Shown here: positions 14,824 through 21,800 of the stretch, one piece after another
Position numbering within the stretch: the stretch's first letter is position 1
How the letters are laid out: each line of letters begins with the position of its first letter
The notes under the pieces: generated by a model
What the model was told of the DNA's origin: nothing
The model's input: only the letters and a program-made list of their open reading frames with translations
Database searches by the model: none
Source: CAG-841 sp963614875
GTDB taxonomy: Bacteria > Bacillota > Clostridia > Oscillospirales > CAG-272
DNA: 21,800 nt
Assembly (NCBI GenBank): GCA_963614875.1
Contig: CAVEFC010000026.1
Span: 1-21,800, forward strand
Direction of reading: 5' to 3'
Position numbers and translations under genes: made by a program

Positions 14824-16002
14824 TTAAACTTGTACGTTGTAAATCGGGCTCATATCGCGCAGTCTCTGAACGATGGGAGGCAGCTTTTCAAGGATATAAT
14901 CCACATCCTCGTCCGTAGTTTCGTGCGTTATCGAAAGACGGAGCGAGCCGTGAGCCTGTTCGTGCGGAAGTCCTATCGCGAGCAGAACGTGCGAGGGCTC
15001 GAGCGAGCGCGACGAGCAGGCAGAGCCGGTCGAAGCGCATATTCCCTCCTCGTTGAGAAGAAGCAGGAGGCTTTCGCCCTCTATGAATTCAAACGAAACG
15101 TTTACGTTCCCGGGAAGTCTTTTCTCTCTCGGACCGTTGAGTCGCGAATAGGGTATTTTTGCAAGTATTTCGTTTATGAGTCTGTCGCGCTTTTTCGCGA
15201 CAAGATCGAGCTTGTCTATCTTCGACGTTGCGATTTCGAGCGCCTTTGCAAAGGCTACTATATACGGAACGTTCTCCGTTCCCGAACGCTTTCCGGATTC
15301 CTGACCGCCGCCCTCTATAAGATTGGGAATTCTCACTCCGCGCCTGATGTAAAGCAGACCGATTCCCTTCGGAGCGTGGAGCTTGTGGCCGGAGGACGAC
15401 ATCATATCAACGCCGAGCTCGTGAACGTTTATCGGCATATTGCCGACCGCCTGAACTGCGTCCGTAAAGCAAAGCACGCCTTTTTCGCGGCAGATTTTTG
15501 CAATCTCCGGAATGGGCATTATCGTGCCTATTTCGTTGTTTGCGTACATTATTGCGACAAGCGTCGTGTCGGGACGGATAGCCTTCTCAACCTCCTCGGG
15601 AGAAACTCTTCCCTCTGAGTCAACGTCAAGATATGTGACTTCAAAGCCTTCCTTTTCAAGCTTTTCACAGGTATAAAGCACCGCGTGATGCTCAACCTTT
15701 GACGTTATTATGTGCTTGCCCTTTTTGATGTTTGCGTAAGCCGCTCCGCGTATCGCCCAGTTGTCCGATTCCGTACCGCAGGAGGTAAAATATATTTCCG
15801 AAGGAAGCGCGCCGAGACAAGCGGCGACTCTCGCCCTTGCGTCCTCAAGTATTTCCTTTGCGCGCTGACCTTTGTCGTGCAGGCTTGAAGGGTTTCCCCA
15901 ATCGACTTCAAGACACGGCATCATCGCCTTTATTACCTCCTCGGAGGGAGCCGTCGTAGCCGCGTTGTCGGCATAAACGAATCTTTTTTCCACTGTATTC
16001 AC
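14824..16002 (-). CDS. iscS: Cysteine desulfurase IscS/NifS family
   Basis: This PLP enzyme converts cysteine to alanine plus enzyme-bound persulfide, feeding Fe-S assembly and tRNA thiolation. The protein has 392 residues. YADNAATTAP (10-19), EHHA with H105, DAVQAVG (181-187), the PLP lysine K207 in SSSGHKLHAPKG and the persulfide cysteine C329 in STGSACSSRSLEPSHVL are all present. The active-site loop has the longer IscS/NifS type sequence rather than the SufS type. The start is GTG with AAGG a few nt upstream, 14 nt after rnhA. Direct neighbours iscU and mnmA are its expected sulfur acceptors. NifS naming is also used for such clostridial proteins. Confidence 0.95.
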   Translation of the reverse strand: MNTVEKRFVYADNAATTAPSEEVIKAMMPCLEVDWGNPSSLHDKGQRAKEILEDARARVAACLGALPSEIYFTSCGTESDNWAIRGAAYANIKKGKHIITSKVEHHAVLYTCEKLEKEGFEVTYLDVDSEGRVSPEEVEKAIRPDTTLVAIMYANNEIGTIMPIPEIAKICREKGVLCFTDAVQAVGNMPINVHELGVDMMSSSGHKLHAPKGIGLLYIRRGVRIPNLIEGGGQESGKRSGTENVPYIVAFAKALEIATSKIDKLDLVAKKRDRLINEILAKIPYSRLNGPREKRLPGNVNVSFEFIEGESLLLLLNEEGICASTGSACSSRSLEPSHVLLAIGLPHEQAHGSLRLSITHETTDEDVDYILEKLPPIVQRLRDMSPIYNVQV

Positions 16003-16016
16003 CCTGTCCTTTTTGT

Positions 16017-16457
16017 TTATTTTTTATATTTTTCGCTTTCGGCGACAGCAAGCCTGTCGCATCTTTCGTTGTATTCGTGCCCCGCGTGACCTTTTATCCA
16101 CACAAAGCTGACCGTGTGCTTTTCAAGCAACGCAAGAAGCTGCTCCCAGAGATCGACGTTGAGCGCGGGCTTTTTGTCGCTTTTTATCCAGCCGCGATCT
16201 TTCCAGCCGTATACCCAGCCCTTTTCGATCGCGTCTATGACGTATTTGGAATCGGACGTTATGGTGACCTCGCACGGTTCCTTCAGCGCGGAAAGTCCCG
16301 CTATCACGGCGGAAAGCTCCATCCGGTTGTTTGTTGTGTCAGCCGCTCCACCCGAAATTTCCTTTTCCTTTTTTCCGTACACAAGTATGCAGGCGTAGCC
16401 GCCCGCCCCCGGATTTCCGCTGCACGCGCCGTCGGTATATATGTCCACTTTCTTCAA
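16017..16457 (-). CDS. rnhA: Ribonuclease HI
   Basis: Ribonuclease HI cleaves the RNA strand of RNA:DNA hybrids, removing R-loops and primer remnants. The protein has 146 residues, close to the usual 150-155. All catalytic acids are visible: D9 in IYTDGACSGNPG, E47 in NNRMELSAVI, D69 in ITSDSKYV and D134 in ERCDRLA, together with H124 in IKGHAGHEYNERCD. The handle region WVYGWKDRGWIKSDKKP (81-97) is typical of the bacterial type. The start codon is TTG at 16457, supported by GGAGG 9 nt upstream. It is the first gene of the rnhA-iscS-iscU-mnmA transcript and has its own promoter. Confidence 0.96.
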   Translation of the reverse strand: MKKVDIYTDGACSGNPGAGGYACILVYGKKEKEISGGAADTTNNRMELSAVIAGLSALKEPCEVTITSDSKYVIDAIEKGWVYGWKDRGWIKSDKKPALNVDLWEQLLALLEKHTVSFVWIKGHAGHEYNERCDRLAVAESEKYKK

Positions 16458-16489
16458 AATCGCGCGCCTCCAATCCCGATATCCGACTT

Positions 16490-16519
16490 ATTATATAATA
16501 TATCCGCGTCGGATTGCAA
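16490..16519 (-). promoter_or_regulatory. Sigma-A promoter upstream of rnhA
   Basis: On the minus strand, TTGCAA (16514-16519) and a perfect TATAAT (16490-16495) are separated by 18 nt, about 33 nt before the TTG start. Overlapping TATATT/TATTAT strings make the exact -10 uncertain. Confidence 0.65.
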
Positions 16520-16538
16520 TAATTATTTGTGAATTTTT

Positions 16539-16559
16539 CGGAAAATTATCATTTTTCCG
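16539..16559 (-). terminator. A/T-rich hairpin after rarA, weak terminator candidate
   Basis: CGGAAAA (16539-16545) pairs perfectly with TTTTCCG (16553-16559) across a 7-nt loop, just beyond the rarA stop at 16567. On the minus strand it is followed by AAAAATTC and not a U-tract, so termination is doubtful. Some readthrough into rnhA is likely. Confidence 0.3.
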
Positions 16560-16566
16560 CGGGATT

Positions 16567-17832
16567 TTATTTTTCTCCGTTGTTTTTTATCGCGTCCCAA
16601 TAAATTTTTGCCGCCTGCTCGGTTTTGTTTTCGCCGAAGGTGTAATATTTTTTGCCTTTCAGATCGTCCGGAAGATATTGCTGGGCGACGTAATGATTTT
16701 TATAGCTGTGCGGATATTTGTAATTCTGCCCCTTTTGCGATGAATTTTCTCCGTCAAGGTGAACGTTCTGAAGCGTTCTCGGCGGAACGCTTCCCTTTCC
16801 CGCCGCAACGTCTGCCGCCGCCGCTTCGTAGGCAAGATTTGCCGAATTCGATTTCGGAGCCGTCGCAAGCATAACGGTGGCGTTTGCAAGCGGTATCGCC
16901 GCTTCGGGAAGTCCGAGCCTGAGCGCCGATTCGACGCAGGCGTGCGTTATCGCCGCCGCCATCGGATACGCAAGCCCGATGTCCTCGCTTGCAATGACCT
17001 GAATTCTTCTGCACGCGGAAAGAAGATCTCCGCCCGAAAGCAGCTTTGCAAGATAAAAAACCGCCGCGTCCGGATCCGAGCCTCTTATAGATTTCTGATA
17101 TGCCGAAAGCAGATCGTAATGACCGTCGCCCGATTTGTCAAATCCGCTCATCATAACGTCGGGAAGAAACGTCCTTACGCTTTCGGCTGTTATGTGACCG
17201 TCCGATACGGCGGCTATGTTTTCAAAAAGGTTCACCGCTCTGCGCGCGTCCCCCGCCGACGACTGAGCGATAAGCCTCACGGCGTCCTCGTCGCACAGAA
17301 TTTCTTTGCCCTTTTCTTCCGAAAGCAGCGCTGTCGCGCGCCTGACGGCACGGGAAAGCGCATCCACCGAAAGCGGCTTGAATTCAAACACCGCCGAGCG
17401 CGAAAGTATCGCCGGATAAACGTAAAAATACGGATTTTCGGTGGTCGAAGCGATAAGAGTTATGCGTCCGTCCTCAATGAATTCGAGAAGCGACTGCTGC
17501 TGTTTTTTGTTGAAATACTGTATCTCGTCAAGATACAAAAGCACACCGTCCGAGCCGTAAAGCGACGACGTTTCGGCTACGATGTCCTTTATATCGGAAA
17601 GTGAGGCTGAGGTTGCATTCAGCTTGCGGAGCGTTTTGCCCGCCGCCTTTGAAATAATGTTTGCCGCAGTCGTTTTTCCCGTGCCGGACGGACCGTAAAA
17701 TATCATATTCGGGATATGCCCCGATTCTATCATTTTCGGAAAAATTCCGTTTTCGGAAAACAGCTTTTCGTCGCCGAAAACATCGGCAAAGCTTTCCGGT
17801 CTTATCCTGTCGGCAAGAGGTCGTGTAATCAT
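16567..17832 (-). CDS. rarA: Replication-associated recombination protein RarA (MgsA), AAA+ ATPase
   Basis: RarA is a clamp-loader-like ATPase that acts at stalled or gapped replication forks. The protein has 421 residues. Walker A GPSGTGKT is at 47-54, Walker B LLYLDE at 98-103, sensor-1 ASTTEN at 128-133 and sensor-2 region GDARRA at 194-199. The C-terminal helical and tetramerisation domains carry the family phrases SGGDLLSACRRIQVIASEDI and YKYPHSY. The ATG at 17832 is preferred because GGAGG lies 5 nt upstream. An in-frame GTG at 17856 would add eight residues but would put that site inside the gene. It follows nth after a 64-nt gap and probably shares its transcript. Confidence 0.95.
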   Translation of the reverse strand: MITRPLADRIRPESFADVFGDEKLFSENGIFPKMIESGHIPNMIFYGPSGTGKTTAANIISKAAGKTLRKLNATSASLSDIKDIVAETSSLYGSDGVLLYLDEIQYFNKKQQQSLLEFIEDGRITLIASTTENPYFYVYPAILSRSAVFEFKPLSVDALSRAVRRATALLSEEKGKEILCDEDAVRLIAQSSAGDARRAVNLFENIAAVSDGHITAESVRTFLPDVMMSGFDKSGDGHYDLLSAYQKSIRGSDPDAAVFYLAKLLSGGDLLSACRRIQVIASEDIGLAYPMAAAITHACVESALRLGLPEAAIPLANATVMLATAPKSNSANLAYEAAAADVAAGKGSVPPRTLQNVHLDGENSSQKGQNYKYPHSYKNHYVAQQYLPDDLKGKKYYTFGENKTEQAAKIYWDAIKNNGEK

Positions 17833-17837
17833 CTTAT

Positions 17838-17842
17838 CCTCC
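17838..17842 (-). promoter_or_regulatory. Ribosome binding site that sets the rarA start
   Basis: GGAGG lies 5 nt before the ATG at 17832 and within the longer open frame that begins at GTG 17856, arguing for the internal ATG. Confidence 0.65.
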
Positions 17843-17896
17843 GTAAAATCAAGCACCTGCCAGATTTTTTATGTTTTATACGTTCGTATATATTGT

Positions 17897-18532
17897 TTAT
17901 TTCACGCACTTCATATTCGCAAACGGGCATATTTCGCACCTTGGATTTCTCGCCGTGCACACCTCGCGCCCGAACAGCACAAGGCGGTGACAAAGGTCGC
18001 TCTGCTCCTCCGGAGCGACGATTTCCGAAAGCTGTTTTTCAACCTTTGCGGGATCTTTGCCGTCACAGAGTCCGAGCCTGTTTGAAATTCTTATGCAATG
18101 CGTATCCGCAACCACAGCCGGCAATTTGTAAATGTCGCCGATTATGAGATTTGCTATTTTTCTGCCAACCCCGGGAAGCCTGAGAAGCTCGTCCATCTCC
18201 TTCGGAACAACGCCGCCGAAGTCGTCGCAGATCATTTTCGACATATCCTTTATGTTTTTTGCCTTCACGCGATAAACCCCGCAGGGATACACTATCCGCT
18301 CGATTTCGGAAAGCTCTCCGTCCGCCATATCGCGCGCCGTCGGAAACCTTTCAAAAAGCTCTTTTGAAACGATGTTCACGCGCCGGTCCGTGCATTGCGC
18401 CGAAAGCCTTCCGAGCACAAGCAGTCTCCACGCGTCGCCTCCGTACCGAAGCTCACATTCCGCGTCCGGATATTTTTCCTTCAGAATTTCAACTATTTTT
18501 GCGGCACGCGCTTTTTTCTCGGAGATGTTCAT
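17897..18532 (-). CDS. nth: Endonuclease III (DNA glycosylase/AP lyase)
   Basis: Endonuclease III removes oxidised pyrimidines and nicks the abasic site in base excision repair. The protein has 211 residues, the family's normal size. The helix-hairpin-helix LLRLPGVGRKIANLI (116-130) carries catalytic K125, and the catalytic aspartate is D143 in VVADTH. The C-terminal [4Fe-4S] motif is intact: C192-x6-C199-x2-C202-x5-C208. The ATG overlaps the maf stop codon as ATGA, so the two are translationally coupled. The Fe-S cluster makes it a client of the nearby iscS/iscU genes, though this proximity may be chance. Confidence 0.96.
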   Translation of the reverse strand: MNISEKKARAAKIVEILKEKYPDAECELRYGGDAWRLLVLGRLSAQCTDRRVNIVSKELFERFPTARDMADGELSEIERIVYPCGVYRVKAKNIKDMSKMICDDFGGVVPKEMDELLRLPGVGRKIANLIIGDIYKLPAVVADTHCIRISNRLGLCDGKDPAKVEKQLSEIVAPEEQSDLCHRLVLFGREVCTARNPRCEICPFANMKCVK

Positions 18533-19158
18533 TTTTCCGTTCCTTTCAGCCTTGCGGAAAGCTCAAGGATGTCCGTTCCGAAGTATTTTTTCAGCATCGA
18601 CGAAAGCGTCGATACGGGAAGCCCCATCACGTTGAAAAAGTCGCCCTCGATGCGTTCGACAAGCTCCGCGCCCTTTGCCTGTATGGCATACGAGCCGGCT
18701 TTCCCCATAGGCTCGCCGCTCGCAACATAGTCGGAAATCTGCCTTTCGCTTATGTCCGCAAACTTGACGTTTGTCGCGCAGCCTTCGGTAAATACGTCGT
18801 CGCCCACGCGCAGAGTAAGTCCCGACCAGACCGTGTGCCACGAATCCGAAAGCACTCCGAGCGTAAGATACGCCTGCCTCTCGTCCTGCGGTTTTCCTAT
18901 GACCATTCCGTTATAATATACAATCGTATCACACGAAATTATCAAGGTGTCATCAAGATTTTCGCCTTTTGCCAAAAGTTCTTTTTTTGCGGCGCGGCCT
19001 TTTCTTTCAGAAAGCGTGCAGACATATTCCTCAGGCGAGAGAGCCTCTTTTATGTTCTCGTCCGCGTCGGGAGAAACGACCTCAAACGGCAGTCCCAGCA
19101 TTGAAAGTATTTCTTTTCTTCTCGGCGACGAGGACGCCAGAATTATTCTTTTTATCAT
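18529..19158 (-). CDS. maf: Maf-family nucleoside triphosphate pyrophosphatase
   Basis: Maf proteins hydrolyse non-canonical or excess nucleoside triphosphates to monophosphates plus pyrophosphate. They are linked to nucleotide-pool cleaning and septum formation. The protein has 209 residues. The family motifs ILASSSPRRKEIL (6-18), SCDTIV (75-80), GKPQD (88-92), MGKAGSYAIQ (151-160) and GDFFNVMGLP (172-181) are present. This is the pattern of the YhdE-type dTTP/UTP enzymes, but subfamily assignment is tentative. It starts 2 nt after the U32 stop and overlaps nth. Association with zapA in the same transcript suits a division-linked role. Confidence 0.93.
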   Translation of the reverse strand: MIKRIILASSSPRRKEILSMLGLPFEVVSPDADENIKEALSPEEYVCTLSERKGRAAKKELLAKGENLDDTLIISCDTIVYYNGMVIGKPQDERQAYLTLGVLSDSWHTVWSGLTLRVGDDVFTEGCATNVKFADISERQISDYVASGEPMGKAGSYAIQAKGAELVERIEGDFFNVMGLPVSTLSSMLKKYFGTDILELSARLKGTEK

Positions 19159-19160
19159 AA

Positions 19161-21227
19161 TTATAACCTCTTGAACGCGCCCCTCGGCTTGTCGCCGCGA
19201 GCATAGGCGTTCATTATTTCAGTCACTTCTTTTTTGCTTTCGCAGGTGAATATAAAATGCCCGAAAAGTCCCGCGCGCGATATTTCCGCCTGCCTGTCCG
19301 CCATCCAGACGGGGACGCTGTTATACAGCACGTTTCTGTGCCTGTATTCGCGGCGGAGCAGAAATTCCGCGCCGGTTCTGTCTTTCAGCGGCACGAATTT
19401 TCCGTCGCCGCAGAAATTGCATTTTTCAATCGGCGACGTCAGCGCCGCAATATCTCTTATCACGCATTTTTCAAGCGTCATAAGCGGAAGTCTGCCATAG
19501 ACAACCACCCCGTGACAGCCGTGCGACTGCATCGCCGCACCGCGAGAAACACCGGTTTCACACGATTGTATAAAATCAATAATGCCCATGCCGTAAAGCT
19601 TTTCGGCTGAACGTGAATTCCAAATGTTCAGGCGCATATCGCCCGTCATATCAAAGCCGAGCCTTTTGCAGATCGGAATCTGCCACATTCCCGTGACAAG
19701 CGCGGTACGGCATCCGAGCGCTTTTGCTTTTTGCGCCGCGGCTGTTATTTCGTCAAGCTCCGTGTCGAGCGCGACCGGCGGAAACGCCGCTCCGCACTTT
19801 TCCGCGCCGACGGTTTCGCACGCTTTTTCGTATGAAAACAGCGGAACGAATATTCTGTCAAAAAGTCTTTCCGCCCCGCTCGGAATATTATCCGGCTCGG
19901 CGAAAAACGCCGTTTTCATATCGGAGGCGGTTCTCTTCCCCGTATCCGATACGGCATTTTCCGAAAGCTCTCTTTCCGGTGCGATTCTGTTCAGAAGTCC
20001 TTCGCAGGCGGATCTTCTGAGCGCGTTGAGCGCGGCTACGCTGAGCCTTGCGTCGCCCGAAAGATTTATTTTTATTCCGCTATGCGAAGTGCAAAACGGC
20101 GTGCCGCCGAGCTTTGAAAGCGATTCGCACACGCGCTGCTCGCTCATGGGCTTGTCCGCCTTTTCGACAACTTCGCCGATTGCCGTGTACGTCACCGGCT
20201 CTCCGCCGAAAATTCCGCTCGCCGTAACGGCGGCTTTTTCTCCCGTGCGGATATCCGCCGAAAGCGAAATTTCCGCCTTCGCCTCGGGAATTTCCGCGCC
20301 GGAAAGCTTTGCGCTTTCCTTTTTGTCGTCAGCCGTGCGCACTCCGAGCATATCCCTGCCTATGTCGCCCGTATAGTATCCGCAGGTGAAGCCCGACCGC
20401 GAGAACAGCGCGGAAAGCTCCGCCATCTCTTTTTCGCCGGCATTTCTGCCTTCGTCAAGCAGCGCTCTGTATATTTTCGTCACGCCGTAAACGTACTCGG
20501 GAGCTTTCATTCTGCCCTCGATTTTCAGCGACGCAACGCCCATTTCCGAAAGCTCGGTAAGATGCTCCGCAAGGCACATATCCTTCAGGCTCAGCGCATA
20601 GCCGTTTCTGCCGTACGGCAGTCTGCACGGCTGAGCGCACTGCCCGCGATTTCCGCTTCTTCCGCCTATCACCGCGCTCATAAGGCACTGCCCCGAACAG
20701 CTTACGCATATCGCGCCGTGGACGAAAAGCTCCGTTTCTATCGGCGAATTTTTTATGAGCATTTCAAGATCGCGCTTCGATATCTCTCTCGGCGCGACCA
20801 TTCTCGAAAATCCGATTTTTTTCAGCTCTTCCGCGGAAAAAGCGTTGAGTCCCGTCGCCTGAGTGCTTGCGTGAAGCTCGATTTCGGGACACGCCTCGTG
20901 AACATACGAGGCAAGTCCGATATCGGCAACGATAAATGCGTCAACCCCGTGCCGCCACGCGCGGAAAATGATTTCCGCCGCGTCGCGCAGCTCCCTGTCG
21001 CAAAGCTGGACGTTTACCGTCATATACGTTTTCACCCCGAGCGCGCGACAATAGCCGACGGCGTTTTTTATTGCGTCGTCGTCAAAATTTTCGGCAAAGC
21101 TTCGTGCCGAAAAGCTTTTTGCCCCGAAGTAAACCGCGTCCGCTCCGCCCGCGACCGCCGCTTTCAGCGCCTCCGGCGAGCCCGCCGGAGAAAGAAGCTC
21201 CGGCAGCTTTATCTTATTTTCCGACAT
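19161..21227 (-). CDS. U32 family peptidase-like protein with DUF3656 domain (RlhA-like)
   Basis: This family includes E. coli RlhA and TrhP, which help hydroxylate rRNA or tRNA cytidine/uridine; older annotations call them collagenase-like peptidases. The protein has 688 residues. The N-terminal barrel starts LLSPAGSPEALKAAVAGGAD (11-30). The U32 signature is exact, from E165 through C174 to S184 (GAICVSCSGQCLMS at 171-184), followed by the further cysteine pair C197 and C201 in GQCAQPCR. These cysteines probably hold an Fe-S cluster. A DUF3656-like section lies at about 315-415, and a second barrel-like half follows (SCETGVSRGA; EKCNFCGDGKFVPLKDR). It overlaps the end of zapA by 14 nt and abuts maf. 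The modification target here is not known. Confidence 0.9.
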   Translation of the reverse strand: MSENKIKLPELLSPAGSPEALKAAVAGGADAVYFGAKSFSARSFAENFDDDAIKNAVGYCRALGVKTYMTVNVQLCDRELRDAAEIIFRAWRHGVDAFIVADIGLASYVHEACPEIELHASTQATGLNAFSAEELKKIGFSRMVAPREISKRDLEMLIKNSPIETELFVHGAICVSCSGQCLMSAVIGGRSGNRGQCAQPCRLPYGRNGYALSLKDMCLAEHLTELSEMGVASLKIEGRMKAPEYVYGVTKIYRALLDEGRNAGEKEMAELSALFSRSGFTCGYYTGDIGRDMLGVRTADDKKESAKLSGAEIPEAKAEISLSADIRTGEKAAVTASGIFGGEPVTYTAIGEVVEKADKPMSEQRVCESLSKLGGTPFCTSHSGIKINLSGDARLSVAALNALRRSACEGLLNRIAPERELSENAVSDTGKRTASDMKTAFFAEPDNIPSGAERLFDRIFVPLFSYEKACETVGAEKCGAAFPPVALDTELDEITAAAQKAKALGCRTALVTGMWQIPICKRLGFDMTGDMRLNIWNSRSAEKLYGMGIIDFIQSCETGVSRGAAMQSHGCHGVVVYGRLPLMTLEKCVIRDIAALTSPIEKCNFCGDGKFVPLKDRTGAEFLLRREYRHRNVLYNSVPVWMADRQAEISRAGLFGHFIFTCESKKEVTEIMNAYARGDKPRGAFKRL

Positions 21228-21450
21228 TTGCGTTTTCTTTGAGTATTGATTTGAGCTTTACGTTTTCGTCAAGAAGGTCGAGCGCGCATACAATGGCGGC
21301 AGCCGTTTTGGAAACGTCCGCCCCCGAAAGCATTGTGGTGTTTATTCTTCTCGTAAGCTCCGCCGCAAGCTTTTCAACATAATCGGGAGCGTCCTCCGAG
21401 CAGAGATAAAGGCTTTCCCCCGCTATGATCACGTTATGACTGTATTTCAT
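21214..21450 (-). CDS. zapA: Cell division protein ZapA
   Basis: ZapA binds FtsZ filaments and bundles them in the Z-ring. The protein has 78 residues, short as is normal for Firmicutes. The N-terminal beta-rich head carries NVIIAGESLYL (6-16). The sequence SEDAPDYVEKLAAELTRRIN (18-37) and the helical tail (SKTAAAIVCALDLLDENVKL, 47-66) match the family. The ATG at 21450 has AAGGGG 7 nt upstream; an in-frame TTG at 21468 lies before that site and is rejected. It is the first gene of the zapA-U32-maf-nth-rarA run, and its last 14 nt overlap the U32 gene. Confidence 0.9.
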   Translation of the reverse strand: MKYSHNVIIAGESLYLCSEDAPDYVEKLAAELTRRINTTMLSGADVSKTAAAIVCALDLLDENVKLKSILKENANVGK

Positions 21451-21491
21451 AATTTGTCCCCTTTCCAAAGCAAAACATTTGCAAAACCCTA

Positions 21492-21520
21492 TTGAATAAT
21501 ACCGAAAAGTATTATATAAT
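21492..21520 (+). promoter_or_regulatory. Sigma-A promoter for thiI
   Basis: TTGAAT (21492-21497) and a perfect TATAAT (21515-21520) are separated by exactly 17 nt, giving a leader of about 120 nt before thiI. The -10 lies in the palindrome ATTATATAAT, so the opposite strand also carries TATAAT. The minus-strand zapA promoter is less clear; TTTCAA-N17-TATAAT (21591-21563) is a weak candidate. Confidence 0.6.
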
Positions 21521-21584
21521 ATCTATGCGCCCGTATCCGATGGTGCATATTATCACAAGTACATTATAATACAACCGGACTTTG

Positions 21585-21604
21585 TTTGAAAAGGGTTTTT
21601 CAAA
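21585..21604. repeat. Perfect 8-bp inverted repeat in the zapA-thiI intergenic region
   Basis: TTTGAAAA (21585-21592) and TTTTCAAA (21597-21604) flank a GGGT loop. It lies in the thiI leader and upstream of zapA. The stem is A/T-rich; it could be a protein-binding dyad or a weak hairpin. The GGGTTTT here is also the inverse of AAAACCC at 21483-21489. Confidence 0.4.
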
Positions 21605-21646
21605 AATTCCGCAAAAAATAAGGAAAAAATGAAAGGAAACGCACCG

Positions 21647-21800
21647 ATGCGTGAAATAATACTTTGTAAATACGGCGAAATAACGCTCAAAGGCGCAAAC
21701 CGCGCTTATTTTGAAAATCTTCTGCGCGAAAAAATCCGCAAAAGAATAGCACCTTACGGAAAATTCAACGTCTATTATCTTCAGAGCACGGTATATATAG
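21647..21800 (+). CDS. thiI: tRNA 4-thiouridine synthase ThiI, N-terminal fragment (cut by window end)
   Basis: ThiI adds sulfur to U8 of tRNA (s4U8) and in some bacteria supplies sulfur for thiazole synthesis. It takes persulfide sulfur from a cysteine desulfurase. Only the first 51 codons are in the window. The sequence MREIILCKYGEITLKGANRA (1-20) is the conserved start of the ThiI N-terminal ferredoxin-like domain. The PP-loop and any rhodanese domain lie outside. The ATG at 21647 has AAAGGA 9 nt upstream. An in-frame ATG at 21629 with its own AAGG would add six residues and cannot be excluded. It is the only plus-strand gene, divergent from zapA. Confidence 0.9.
   Translation, partial: MREIILCKYGEITLKGANRAYFENLLREKIRKRIAPYGKFNVYYLQSTVYI

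Overview
The window looks like chromosomal DNA of a Gram-positive anaerobe of the class Clostridia, probably an uncultured gut-type Oscillospirales/Ruminococcaceae relative. The reasons are strong AGGAGG-type ribosome binding sites, frequent GTG/TTG starts, a DUF5696/YIP1-containing sugar-transport locus of a kind I know mainly from Firmicutes, a Firmicutes-type IscU (KIHCS motif), and the housekeeping genes zapA, rarA and thiI. The lineage is inferred from gene content; no rRNA marker is present. All genes are on the minus strand except thiI at the right edge.

Region 1 (about 86-12710, minus) is one long operon of seven genes. In transcription order: an exported 1007-residue solute-binding protein with two tandem carbohydrate-binding-like modules; a MalF-type and a MalG-type permease; a signal peptide-NHL propeller-TPR-YIP1 membrane protein; an exported 1135-residue DUF5696 protein; and a second MalF/MalG-type permease pair. 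Intergenic gaps are 1-20 nt apart from a 47-nt gap before the first permease. No ATPase is present, so a shared MsmX/UgpC-type ATPase is presumably encoded elsewhere. A sigma-A-like promoter and a strong GC-rich leader hairpin precede the first gene. The cluster reads as a cell-surface capture, processing and uptake system for a complex glycan, but its substrate and the roles of the NHL-YIP1 and DUF5696 proteins cannot be told from sequence. It is the most likely place for undescribed biology in this window.

Region 2 (12711-13309) is about 600 bp without a convincing gene. It holds the operon promoter and leader, a GC-rich block able to form hairpins, a bidirectional intrinsic terminator, and two perfect dyads built on GACAAA/TTTGTC.

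Region 3 (13310-16457, minus) is rnhA-iscS-iscU-mnmA. RNase HI is followed by a sulfur-relay set: cysteine desulfurase, Fe-S scaffold and the tRNA 2-thiouridylase that uses the sulfur. It has its own promoter upstream of rnhA and a terminator after mnmA.

Region 4 (16567-21450, minus) is a tightly packed housekeeping run, zapA-U32 peptidase-maf-nth-rarA, covering cell division, RNA modification, nucleotide-pool cleaning, base excision repair and stalled-fork rescue. At 21450-21647 a divergent intergenic region leads to thiI on the plus strand, cut by the window end. ThiI is a second tRNA-thiolation enzyme that takes sulfur from a cysteine desulfurase.
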